Assembly: GCA_019314085.1 (NCBI GenBank)
Contig: JAFCZZ010000024.1
Coordinates: 1 to 16,968, forward strand
DNA from: Deltaproteobacteria bacterium
GTDB lineage: Bacteria > Desulfobacterota > Syntrophia > Syntrophales > UBA2210
Direction: 5' to 3'
DNA length: 16,968 nt
Within the stretch, counting starts at the first letter, position 1; every line of letters starts with the position of its first letter. This document shows, piece by piece, positions 7,702 through 13,984 of the stretch. Made by a program: the position numbers and the translations under genes. The notes under the pieces were generated by a model that saw nothing but the letters and a program-made list of their open reading frames with translations, did not search any database and was not told where the DNA came from.

Positions 7702-8355
7702 TCACAGTACAACGAACTTCCGTATATGCCTCACCACCTGATCGGGTTCATCGAGCACTTGGATGAGATCAAGATCCTCTTCGGAGATTTTCCCCTCTTG
7801 GAGCATGGTCTTCTTCATCCAGTCCATAAGTCCTCCCCAGTACTCACTTCCCATGAGGACCACCGGAAAGCTCCGTATCCTCTTCGTCTGGATAAGGGTG
7901 AGGGCCTCAAAGAGCTCATCCATGGTGCCGAAGCCCCCGGGAAGGATGACATAGGCCATGGCGTACTTGACGAACATGACCTTCCGGATAAAGAAATATT
8001 TGTAGGCAATATTGATAGTGGCGTAGGGGTTGGGCTTCTGTTCAAAGGGAAGCTGGATGTTCATGCCGACCGACTTGGCACCCGCCTCGCTGGCACCCCG
8101 GTTGGCCGCCTCCATGATGCCCGGGCCTCCCCCGGTAATGACACCGAATCCCTCTTCACCGAGGAGACGGGCAACCTCCCGCGCCTTTTCGTAATAGGTA
8201 CCCCCCGGGGCCTCTCTGGCCGCCCCGAATATGCTCACGGCGTGTCCGATCTGTGAGAGCTCCTCAATGGCATCCACAAACTCCGCCATAATCCGGAAGA
8301 CACGCCACGACTCATCGACAGATAGGGCATCCACAAGATACTGTTTCTCTTCCAT
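7702..8355 (-). CDS. LOG-family nucleotide 5'-monophosphate phosphoribohydrolase-like protein
   Basis: Member of the TIGR00730/LOG (lysine decarboxylase-like, misnamed) family. Characterised members release free base from nucleoside monophosphates, in plants giving active cytokinins. The 217-residue product has the two diagnostic motifs, GGGPGIMEAANRGA (75-88) and PGGFGTMDELFEAL (139-152), plus IRKVMF (123-128), so the active site appears complete. An N-terminal extension of about 35 residues precedes the Rossmann-like core. Start ATG at 8355 has GGAGGAG two bases upstream. It lies between rpsU and holA, with 18 nt to holA, suggesting co-transcription. The physiological substrate is not known from sequence. 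Confidence 0.9.
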   Translation of the reverse strand: MEEKQYLVDALSVDESWRVFRIMAEFVDAIEELSQIGHAVSIFGAAREAPGGTYYEKAREVARLLGEEGFGVITGGGPGIMEAANRGASEAGAKSVGMNIQLPFEQKPNPYATINIAYKYFFIRKVMFVKYAMAYVILPGGFGTMDELFEALTLIQTKRIRSFPVVLMGSEYWGGLMDWMKKTMLQEGKISEEDLDLIQVLDEPDQVVRHIRKFVVL

Positions 8356-8383
8356 CGCTCCTCCAGAAAACGCCCACGGACCG

Positions 8384-8402
8384 GGGGGAAGGACCTTCCC
8401 CC
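8384..8402. repeat. 19-bp near-perfect palindrome between rpsU and the LOG gene
   Basis: GGGGGAAGGACCTTCCCCC is self-complementary apart from its central base and would form a tight G/C hairpin in the message. No T-run follows directly on the minus strand. It is more likely a partial terminator, a pause site or an mRNA 3'-end stabiliser for rpsU than a full terminator. Confidence 0.6.
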
Positions 8403-8435
8403 GTCAAACTGCCGTTTGCTCTTGAACCACCTATC

Positions 8436-8636
8436 CTACCGAGGAGACCATTTTCGCCTTCTCGCCGCCTTGGCCACTCTCCTTCGCGCTTCGAGGGCCT
8501 TCCTCTTCTTCTTTACGGACGGCTTCTCGTAAGCCCTGCGTAGTTTGAGCTCCTTAAAAAACCCGCTCTTTGAAAGCTTGTTTTTCAGTATCTTCAGGGC
8601 CCTTTCAACATCGTTATCGAAAACTCGTACTTCCAA
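8436..8636 (-). CDS. rpsU: Small ribosomal subunit protein bS21
   Basis: Protein S21 of the 30S subunit, near the mRNA exit and the 3' end of 16S rRNA. The 66-residue product is of normal length, with the family's N-terminal pattern VFDNDVERALKILKNKLSKSG, then LRRAYEKPSVKKKRK and a very basic tail. The start is TTG, supported by an excellent GGGAGGTGA about seven bases upstream; no nearby ATG fits. It is separated from hisC by a strong terminator and has an AT-rich upstream stretch suited to its own promoter. Confidence 0.95.
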   Translation of the reverse strand: MEVRVFDNDVERALKILKNKLSKSGFFKELKLRRAYEKPSVKKKRKALEARRRVAKAARRRKWSPR

Positions 8637-8681
8637 GGATCGTCACCTCCCTCCGTAGTAAAATAGGACACATCTTTTTAT

Positions 8682-8710
8682 AATATATAGAGAATATCGG
8701 GAATAAAAGA
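8682..8710 (-). promoter_or_regulatory. Possible promoter of rpsU
   Basis: On the minus strand TATATT (8687-8682) matches the -10 consensus at 5 of 6. The corresponding -35 position (TCTTTT, 8710-8705) is poor. The region between the hisC terminator and rpsU is AT-rich, and a promoter is expected there. Confidence 0.35.
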
Positions 8711-8717
8711 TTGAGAT

Positions 8718-8766
8718 AAAAAAAGGGGGCAGAACGACCCTAAGCAACACAGTCGCCTTCCACCCC
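8718..8766 (-). terminator. Rho-independent terminator after hisC
   Basis: On the minus strand GGGGTGGAA pairs with TTCTGCCCC (two G-U pairs). After two bulged bases CGAC pairs with GTCG, and a run of seven T follows. It begins 30 nt beyond the hisC stop and closes the TPR-pepP-gcvH-ligase-hisC transcription unit. Confidence 0.85.
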
Positions 8767-8796
8767 TTGTCTGTACCTATGCTATTATCACTCTCC

Positions 8797-9858
8797 CTAC
8801 AGGATATTCCTCAGGATCTCTATAAACTCCTTGTTTTCCTCTGTCGTTCCGACCGTCACCCGCATGCAGTCTCCGAGGATGGCGGGAGACGTAAAGTTCT
8901 TTACCAACACGCCCCTGTCGACCAGTTGGGCATATACCTCATCTTTTCCCGTAAAACAACTAAAAAGGATGAAATTCGCGTCTGAAGGGTACGGATTAAT
9001 CCCTTCAATGGCCGCGAGTTCGTCTGAAAGCCACTTTCGGTCTGCAGTGATCCTGTCCGCCGATTCCAGAAATTGTTCGCTGTGTTCAACAAACAGGCCC
9101 CCGACAACCTGTGAGAAGATGTTCACATTATAGGGCAGCCTCACCTTGTTCAGTTGATGAACTAATGAGGGGTGCCCGATGAGGATCCCCAGCCTCAGGG
9201 CCGCCAGCCCCACCTTGGAGAGGGTCCTTAGTATGACCAGATTATCCCACCGGTCGAGATCATGAAGAAAGGTCTTTCCCGAAAAATTGCAGTAGGCCTC
9301 ATCAACCACCACCAGACCGCTGGATGCCTCCAGGATTTGTTCAATCCCCCCCCTGTCGAAGCACTTCCCCGTCGGATTGTTGGGGTAACTGAGGAATATG
9401 ATAGCAGGCTGCGCGTCGGCTATCGCGGCAAGCATGGCGTCCGTGTCCAGGTCCAATCGATCGTTCAGGGGCACTGCCACGACGCGGTGCCCCGTGTTCT
9501 GGGCGCTGATCCCGTACATGGCAAAGGTGGGGGCCGGAAACAGGATGCTGGAGGGCGACGAGGCGCCGACGGCCGTCATCAATATCTGGATGAGCTCGTC
9601 CGATCCGTTCCCGATGAGGACCATATCTTCGTCCACCCCGTAGTACCCCGCGAAGGCCGCTCGCAGACCGGGAGACCCGGGCGCCGGATAGCGGTTGAGG
9701 GACACCGTCTCAAGTCGTTCGAAGATCAGGCGCTTCAGGGAGAGGGGCAGCGGGTAGGGATTTTCATTGGCGTCAAGCTTGATCCGGTACGGCTGATCCT
9801 CGGCGGGGTATGCCTCCTGGGAACGTACCCCCATCTTTATAATCTTTTCAATATCCAC
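8797..9858 (-). CDS. hisC: Histidinol-phosphate aminotransferase
   Basis: PLP-dependent fold-type I aminotransferase that converts imidazole acetol phosphate and glutamate to histidinol phosphate in histidine synthesis. With the GTG at 9858 as start the product is 353 residues, normal for HisC. Motifs are KLDANENP (27-34), LIGNGSDELI (81-90), SYPNNPTG (157-164), VVDEAY (184-189), the PLP lysine in TLSKVGLAALRLG (Lys215) and the C-terminal MRVTVGT. The frame stays open a further 33 codons upstream into the ligase gene. GTG 9858 is chosen because GGGAAG lies about seven bases before it, and it overlaps the ligase by only 11 nt. An ATG at 9834 is a weaker alternative. No other his genes are nearby, so it is separated from the rest of the pathway; HisC-like enzymes can also act on aromatic amino acids. 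Confidence 0.92.
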   Translation of the reverse strand: MDIEKIIKMGVRSQEAYPAEDQPYRIKLDANENPYPLPLSLKRLIFERLETVSLNRYPAPGSPGLRAAFAGYYGVDEDMVLIGNGSDELIQILMTAVGASSPSSILFPAPTFAMYGISAQNTGHRVVAVPLNDRLDLDTDAMLAAIADAQPAIIFLSYPNNPTGKCFDRGGIEQILEASSGLVVVDEAYCNFSGKTFLHDLDRWDNLVILRTLSKVGLAALRLGILIGHPSLVHQLNKVRLPYNVNIFSQVVGGLFVEHSEQFLESADRITADRKWLSDELAAIEGINPYPSDANFILFSCFTGKDEVYAQLVDRGVLVKNFTSPAILGDCMRVTVGTTEENKEFIEILRNIL

Positions 9859-10672
9859 GTCCGGCTTCCCGTCCTTTCCTATTCCAATCGTCGCGCACGT
9901 ATTTTTCCTCAAGGAGCCTGTCCTTAAGGGCCTCTTCCTCGGGGGACAGTCCCTCATCTACCAGGCGTATATGCAACACCTCTTCAAATCCCGCCACGAT
10001 GTCGCGGCACAGGTCGTCTAGGCTGATATCCCCTTCTGTCACCTCCCGGACGGAGGTAACAGCCGCCTCAATCTCCTGCACCCTCGCGGCATCCTTTGTT
10101 TTCCCTATTGCCGCACAGACCGCCAGCGGGTCAAGATCGATCAGGACAGACCCGTGCTGGAGGAAGACACCCCGCGCCCGCACCTGGGCACTTCCGCAGA
10201 TCTTCCTGCCACCCGCGAGGAGCTCATTTTTGTACGAGGTTGCGAAACAGAAGCCCTCCACCGATCCGCCGTTGCCCCGGCCTTCCTCGACTATCTGTAC
10301 CTCAATCCCCGACTTGGCAAGACCCCGTATGATACACCCGCTTATTATCCGGTATGTTTCAACAACATCGGGGGAGAAGGGTGCATTCTCCCTGGCCACA
10401 AGGGAATAGGTCAGGTCATCACCATGAAGAACCGCCTTGCCTCCCGTCGGTCGCCGGACGATATCGATACCCTTGCCCCGGCAGTATGTACAATCTATCT
10501 CCTCTTCGGCATCCTGGAAGTATCCGATGGATACGGCCGGCCGCTCCCAGCCGTAGAACCGAAGGACAGGAGGTGCCTCTTCCTGTCGATGCCCCCTGAA
10601 GAGGGCCTCATCTATGGCCATATTTTCAAAAGGGCCATACCGCTTGAAGGGGATCATTCTCCACGTATCCAC
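9848..10672 (-). CDS. Lipoate-protein ligase A / LipM-type octanoyltransferase
   Basis: Attaches lipoate or octanoate to a lipoyl-domain lysine, here probably that of the adjacent GcvH. The 274-residue product has the LplA/LipB-fold motifs ENMAIDEALF (16-25), RRPTGGKAVLH (73-83) and GRKICGSAQVR (155-165, Lys157 binding the acyl carbonyl). Cys142 in FCFATSY occupies the place of the acyl-thioester cysteine of LipM, favouring an octanoyltransferase of LipM type over an ATP-dependent ligase. The start is GTG, giving the family's usual M-x-x-W-R-M opening; GAGGAGG lies 14 bases upstream, rather far. It starts 6 nt after gcvH and overlaps hisC by 11 nt, so these are one operon. Family placement is secure; transferase against ligase is inference. 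Confidence 0.88.
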   Translation of the reverse strand: MDTWRMIPFKRYGPFENMAIDEALFRGHRQEEAPPVLRFYGWERPAVSIGYFQDAEEEIDCTYCRGKGIDIVRRPTGGKAVLHGDDLTYSLVARENAPFSPDVVETYRIISGCIIRGLAKSGIEVQIVEEGRGNGGSVEGFCFATSYKNELLAGGRKICGSAQVRARGVFLQHGSVLIDLDPLAVCAAIGKTKDAARVQEIEAAVTSVREVTEGDISLDDLCRDIVAGFEEVLHIRLVDEGLSPEEEALKDRLLEEKYVRDDWNRKGREAGRGY

Positions 10673-10678
10673 CTGACG

Positions 10679-11074
10679 TCAATCGGCCTCCTCATTTGCC
10701 TCTATGTAATCCACGTACGTCTCCACATCCATCAGGTTGTCCAGTTCTCCAAGATCCCGCAGTTCAACGGCAATCATCCATCCCGTGCCGTAGGCATCAC
10801 TGTTGAGAATGCCGACATCATCGGTAAGGTCATCATTAACGCTGATAATGTCACCACTCACGGGAGAAATCAGTTCGGTTGTTACCTTGACGGATTCTAT
10901 CACCCCGAAGGGCTCGCCCTGTTCAACCGAAGAATCTACCGGAAACAGCTCCACCGACAGGATCTCGTCCAGTTTGTCCTGGGCATAACCCGTTATCCCC
11001 ACTGTCGCGATATCTCCATCAATTCGTGCCCATGTATGCTCACTGCTGTAAATCAAATCATCCGGAAATGACAT
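10679..11074 (-). CDS. gcvH: Glycine cleavage system H-like lipoyl carrier protein
   Basis: Small lipoyl carrier that shuttles the aminomethyl group in glycine cleavage; in some bacteria GcvH-like proteins serve only as donors for lipoate assembly. The 131-residue product has the whole H-protein fold: SEHTWARIDGDIATVGIT, GYAQDKLDEIL, GEPFGVIESVKVTTELISPVSG with the lipoylation site Lys63, and YGTGWM. The stretch after the lysine (VTTELIS) differs from the more common A-x-S-D-L-Y. ATG start has GAGGGTG seven bases upstream. It lies directly before an octanoyl/lipoyl transferase gene; no gcvT or gcvP is present, so glycine cleavage is not proved. Confidence 0.92.
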   Translation of the reverse strand: MSFPDDLIYSSEHTWARIDGDIATVGITGYAQDKLDEILSVELFPVDSSVEQGEPFGVIESVKVTTELISPVSGDIISVNDDLTDDVGILNSDAYGTGWMIAVELRDLGELDNLMDVETYVDYIEANEEAD

Positions 11075-11094
11075 AGGTCAACACCCTCGCAAAG

Positions 11095-12206
11095 TTATAG
11101 CATCCTCAGATCCTTGGACATCTTTGTCAGAATCTCGCATCCATCCTTCTCGACCATGACGGTGTCCTCTATCCTCACCCCCCACAGACCGGGGATATAG
11201 ATACCGGGTTCCACCGTAATGACCATTCCCTCTTCCAAGACATCTTCCGCCCGTCCAGACAACCGTGGAGGCTCGTGAACGGCAAGCCCCACACCATGCC
11301 CGGTTCCATGTGAAAAATAGCCCCCGTACCCCGCATCATCGATATGGCCCCTGGCAATGGCGTCGATATCCCTGCAGGAAACCCCCGCCCTCACCGCATC
11401 AGTCGCCTTATCGTGTGCCCCCTTTACGACGGCGTACACAGTGGCCTGCTTCTCCGTTATGCCTCCCACTGCAAAGGTGCAGGTCTCATCCGAGTGATAC
11501 CCCCGGCACACGGTTCCATAATCTATGGTTACAAAATCACCATCCTGTATCTCGCGGGGACGCGGGGACCGGGGGTCGCGTGGGGAAGGGCCGAGTTGCT
11601 GCCGGAGGCCACAATGGTCTCGAAGGATGGCCTTTCACCCCCGGCCTGTCTCATCTTCATCTCCAGGATCGCCATGACATCTCGTTCGGTGATGCCGGAT
11701 TTGATGTGTTCAAGCGTCCCTTCAAGGGCATGTGCCGCCATCTCCGCAGCCTCCCGGAGGAGGATGACTTCGCCTGCATCCTTTATGACCCGTATGCGCT
11801 CTATCGCCCCCGACAGAGGCTTGAGAGAGACACCGGCCGCTCGGTCCTGCAACGTAAGATAGCTGTCCAGTGAGATGGCCAAGGATTCAACCCCCACCAC
11901 TTTCAGGCCCAGACCGGAGATCAGGCCGACCACCCCGTCCGCTCTATCGCTGAACTCAACGATATCACAACCCGCCGTCTCCTCCTTTGCCTGCGTCGTA
12001 TACCGACCATCCACAAAAAGCACGGACCGTTCTCTGCCCACAAAAAGGGTTCCTTCGGCCCCGGTAAAACCCGTCAGGTAGCGGATATTCGCCTCTCCGA
12101 AAAGAAGAATGCCCTCTACATCAAACCCGGGCAGCATCGACCGTACGCGCCTTACGCGACCATCCAGTCCGGAGGGTTCATGAGTTCTTTCTTTCCTGCA
12201 ACTCAT
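11095..12206 (-). pseudogene. Xaa-Pro aminopeptidase (M24B), frameshifted by an 8-bp duplication
   Basis: A metallopeptidase of the PepP/YqhT type that removes N-terminal residues before proline, split here into two frames. The N-terminal frame (from ATG 12206, AGGTGG four bases upstream) carries the creatinase-like domain with IRYLTGFTGAEGT and runs through SGSNSALPHATPGPR to a stop at 11529. The catalytic frame (to 11095) carries all five metal ligands: IDYG and YHSDET (two Asp), HGTGHGVG (His), VEPGIY and RIEDT (two Glu). The shift falls exactly at a tandem 8-bp repeat (11554-11569). With one unit removed, the gene reads as one 367-codon frame with normal length and spacing. It may be a recent pseudogene, a reversible variant or an assembly error. 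It lies between the TPR gene and gcvH (20 nt gap). Confidence 0.85.
11554..11569. repeat. 8-bp tandem duplication inside the aminopeptidase gene
   Basis: GCGGGGAC occurs twice in a row (11554-11561 and 11562-11569), preceded by a C that also matches the period. The minus-strand unit is GTCCCCGC. Eight extra bases shift the frame of the aminopeptidase and lead to its early stop at 11529. Confidence 0.9.
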
Positions 12207-12308
12207 CGAGCCACCTGTCCAGTTCCTCAACCGCGACCATCCAGTCCGGAGGGTTCATGAGTTCTTTCTTTCCTGCAACTCATCGAGCCACCTGTCCAGT
12301 TCCTCAAC
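12155..12308. repeat. 77-bp exact tandem duplication
   Basis: 12155-12231 and 12232-12308 are identical over all 77 bases, ending in mismatches on both outer sides (a12154 against c12231, c12232 against a12309). The unit contains the last codons of the TPR gene and the start region of the aminopeptidase. The TPR gene stops in the right-hand copy and the aminopeptidase starts in the left-hand copy, so neither product is altered. The two genes, once overlapping by about 26 nt, are now separated by 48 nt. Confidence 0.97.
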
Positions 12309-12893
12309 AACCGGGTTCCACCCCTTCTCGATCAGCCGGCGCACATGTCCGGCATATTCCCTGGCCTCGCCGTTTTCCGGATCACCTTCCAGTATCCTGT
12401 CAATAACATCCCCGGCCATACGGAAGTGCCCCTGCCTCACATACAGCCTGGCCAGGGTAATGGTATTAAAATCATCCGACAGGGCAGGCCCAATCTCTTC
12501 CCCATCTGTGCTGTCGGCATTCTGCAACAATGTTATCTTCTCAGATACGCGCCGCGCCGCGCCGGTATCGGCATTCAGCACCACAAACCTCAGATAGGAA
12601 CGTATCGCCTCTTCATCCATCCCCTCCCGCCGGTACGCGTCTCCCAGAACCTCATACACCTGCGACTGATCCCGTATGATAGCATGCCACTGCTCAATGA
12701 TCTCTTCAGCCTCTGCCGGTCTGCCCATCCGGATTCGACACGATGCCCCGATAAGATGGGCGTCCATGTCCCCCGGAAGGAGTTTCAGTCTGGCATCCGC
12801 AAGGGCAATGGCATCATCATACCGTCCCTCGTCCATATCTGCCGAAGCATCCGACAAAAAAATCCTTCTATCCTCAAGATATGTTTCGTCCAT
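12255..12893 (-). CDS. TPR-containing protein
   Basis: A 212-residue soluble helical protein with no signal peptide. Helix pairs with the TPR pattern recur: EGRYDDAIALADARLKLLPGD (22-42), MGRPAEAEEIIEQW (56-69), VYEVLGDAYRREGMDEEAIRSY (79-100) and ARLYVRQGHFRMAGDVIDRIL (148-168), each with the A-x-x-x-G or Y-x-x-x-G spacing. Such proteins mediate protein contacts; no partner is indicated. ATG 12893 has GGAAGG very close upstream. It heads the minus-strand operon leading to the aminopeptidase, gcvH, ligase and hisC. Its 3' end lies inside the right-hand copy of the 77-bp repeat; the stop at 12255 is intact. Confidence 0.8.
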   Translation of the reverse strand: MDETYLEDRRIFLSDASADMDEGRYDDAIALADARLKLLPGDMDAHLIGASCRIRMGRPAEAEEIIEQWHAIIRDQSQVYEVLGDAYRREGMDEEAIRSYLRFVVLNADTGAARRVSEKITLLQNADSTDGEEIGPALSDDFNTITLARLYVRQGHFRMAGDVIDRILEGDPENGEAREYAGHVRRLIEKGWNPVVEELDRWLDELQERKNS

Positions 12894-12916
12894 AACCTTC
12901 CATCAATCCGGGTTTT

Positions 12917-12928
12917 ATTACCGGTAAT
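12917..12928. promoter_or_regulatory. 12-bp palindrome in the TPR/yhhQ divergent region
   Basis: ATTACCGGTAAT is a perfect palindrome located 24 bp upstream of the TPR start codon. It could be an operator for the minus-strand unit; no regulator is encoded nearby. Confidence 0.35.
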
Positions 12929-12943
12929 TTCCTGAAAAATCAA

Positions 12944-12973
12944 TTGACATACTTCATACCGCAGTGATATCTC
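12944..12973 (+). promoter_or_regulatory. Possible promoter of yhhQ-queF
   Basis: A consensus TTGACA (12944-12949) is followed after 18 bp by TATCTC (12968-12973), which matches the -10 box at only 3 of 6. The leader to the start codon would be about 35 nt. I could not fit a preQ1 riboswitch to it. Confidence 0.3.
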
Positions 12974-13014
12974 TCTTACCCTTATTTACAAAACTGTTGC
13001 AATGAAAATTTAAT

Positions 13015-13647
13015 ATGACTTCACCAAATATTCAATTCATAAAATACCTTTTTGTGGCATCCCTGCTGTTGGCAAATATCCTGGCGTCCAAGATCATCAT
13101 GGTGGGAGGGTTGGTGCTCCCCGCGGCGATCATTCTGTACCCTCTCACCTTTCTCTTCACCGATGTTGTGGCTGAGGTGGAAGGGAAAAGGAGCGCCGGC
13201 GCCCTTATCATGACGGGGTTTTATCTGTCACTGTTCATGGTGGTTGTAATACTGGCCGGCAAGCTTCTCCCGCCGGCGGAATTCTGGAAGCACCAGGAGG
13301 CATACAACATCATCCTCGGATCGACACCGAGGATCGTCCTGGCATCGATGGTGGCCTATCTGATCTCGCAGAATCACGACATCTGGGTTTTTCACTGGTT
13401 GAGAGAAAAAACGGCAGGGAGACACCTGTGGCTGAGGAATAACCTCTCGACGATCGCATCCCAGATGATCGACTCCGTCCTGTTCATAGGCATAGCCTTC
13501 TGGGGCACCGTCCCTCCGGCGACGATCGGTATGATGATTCTTAGCCAGTATATCGTCAAGGTGGGCATCGCCCTTCTTGACACCCCGCTCTGCTATCTGT
13601 TAGTGAGGCTGTATGGAAGCGATAGAAAACATCTACAGGAAGCGTGA
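13015..13647 (+). CDS. yhhQ: Queuosine precursor transporter (YhhQ / VUT family)
   Basis: Integral inner-membrane protein that takes up queuosine precursors (preQ0, preQ1 or a related base). The 210-residue product has about six hydrophobic segments and the family's conserved phrases: ANILASKI (20-27), YPLTFLFTDVVAEVEGK (42-58), QNHDIWVFHWLR (119-130) and NNLSTIASQMIDSVLFIGIAFWG (142-164). The ATG at 13015 lacks a good ribosome site, with only an A/T-rich leader. Its last 35 nt overlap queF, which supports coupled translation and a shared pathway. No preQ1 riboswitch could be fitted to the 120-bp leader. Which base is carried cannot be read from sequence. Confidence 0.93.
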   Translation: MTSPNIQFIKYLFVASLLLANILASKIIMVGGLVLPAAIILYPLTFLFTDVVAEVEGKRSAGALIMTGFYLSLFMVVVILAGKLLPPAEFWKHQEAYNIILGSTPRIVLASMVAYLISQNHDIWVFHWLREKTAGRHLWLRNNLSTIASQMIDSVLFIGIAFWGTVPPATIGMMILSQYIVKVGIALLDTPLCYLLVRLYGSDRKHLQEA

Positions 13648-13954
13648 GTATGAGGTTGTCATACGGTTCCCGGAATTTACCTGTCTGTGTCCGATGACGG
13701 CGCAGCCCGATTTCGCGGAGATACTGATAACGTACACCCCGGACGCCTCTCTGGTCGAACTCAAGTCTCTGAAGATATACCTGAATTCCTACCGTGACAG
13801 GGGAATCTTTCACGAAGAGGCGGTCAATACGATCATCGACGATTTCGTCGGGACGATACACCCTCGAAAAGTCGAGGTTGTCGGTACCTTCAACGTGCGC
13901 GGCGGCATACACACGACGGTACGTGCACAACACCCCGATCCCTCGCAAAAATAA
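13613..13954 (+). CDS. queF: NADPH-dependent 7-cyano-7-deazaguanine (preQ0) reductase
   Basis: Reduces the nitrile preQ0 to preQ1 in queuosine synthesis, the only known enzymatic nitrile-to-amine reduction. The 113-residue product is a short, unimodular (Bacillus-type) QueF. It has the thioimide-forming cysteine in CLCPMTAQPDFAEI (Cys26; Asp33 as the presumed proton donor), the NADPH-binding stretch VELKSLKIYLNSYR (48-61) and FHEE (66-69). It ends sooner than Bacillus QueF (about 165), like many proteobacterial short forms. Cys24 beside the catalytic cysteine is unusual, since Ser is common there. ATG 13613 has GAGG five bases upstream and lies inside yhhQ. A hairpin follows and pilQ is convergent. 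Confidence 0.95.
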   Translation: MEAIENIYRKREYEVVIRFPEFTCLCPMTAQPDFAEILITYTPDASLVELKSLKIYLNSYRDRGIFHEEAVNTIIDDFVGTIHPRKVEVVGTFNVRGGIHTTVRAQHPDPSQK

Positions 13955-13984
13955 GGAACGCCCCGCAAGAGGATCACGGGGTTG
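13950..13984 (-). terminator. Hairpin between queF and pilQ, likely terminator for pilQ
   Basis: CCCCG (13961-13965) pairs with CGGGG (13977-13981) around an 11-nt loop. On the minus strand the hairpin follows the pilQ stop at once and is followed by CGTTCCTTATTTTT, a broken T-run. On the plus strand the tail is poor. The short stem makes this only a moderate call. Confidence 0.5.

Noticed and set aside
9859..9957. Longer hisC reading frame starting inside the ligase gene
   Set aside because: It would overlap the ligase by 110 nt and add 33 Arg/Lys-rich residues not seen in HisC. GTG 9858 has a better ribosome site and gives normal length.
12950..13014. preQ1 riboswitch before yhhQ
   Set aside because: I could not build the short stem with a C-rich loop and A-rich tail of class I, nor the other classes, from this leader. 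A covariance search would settle it.
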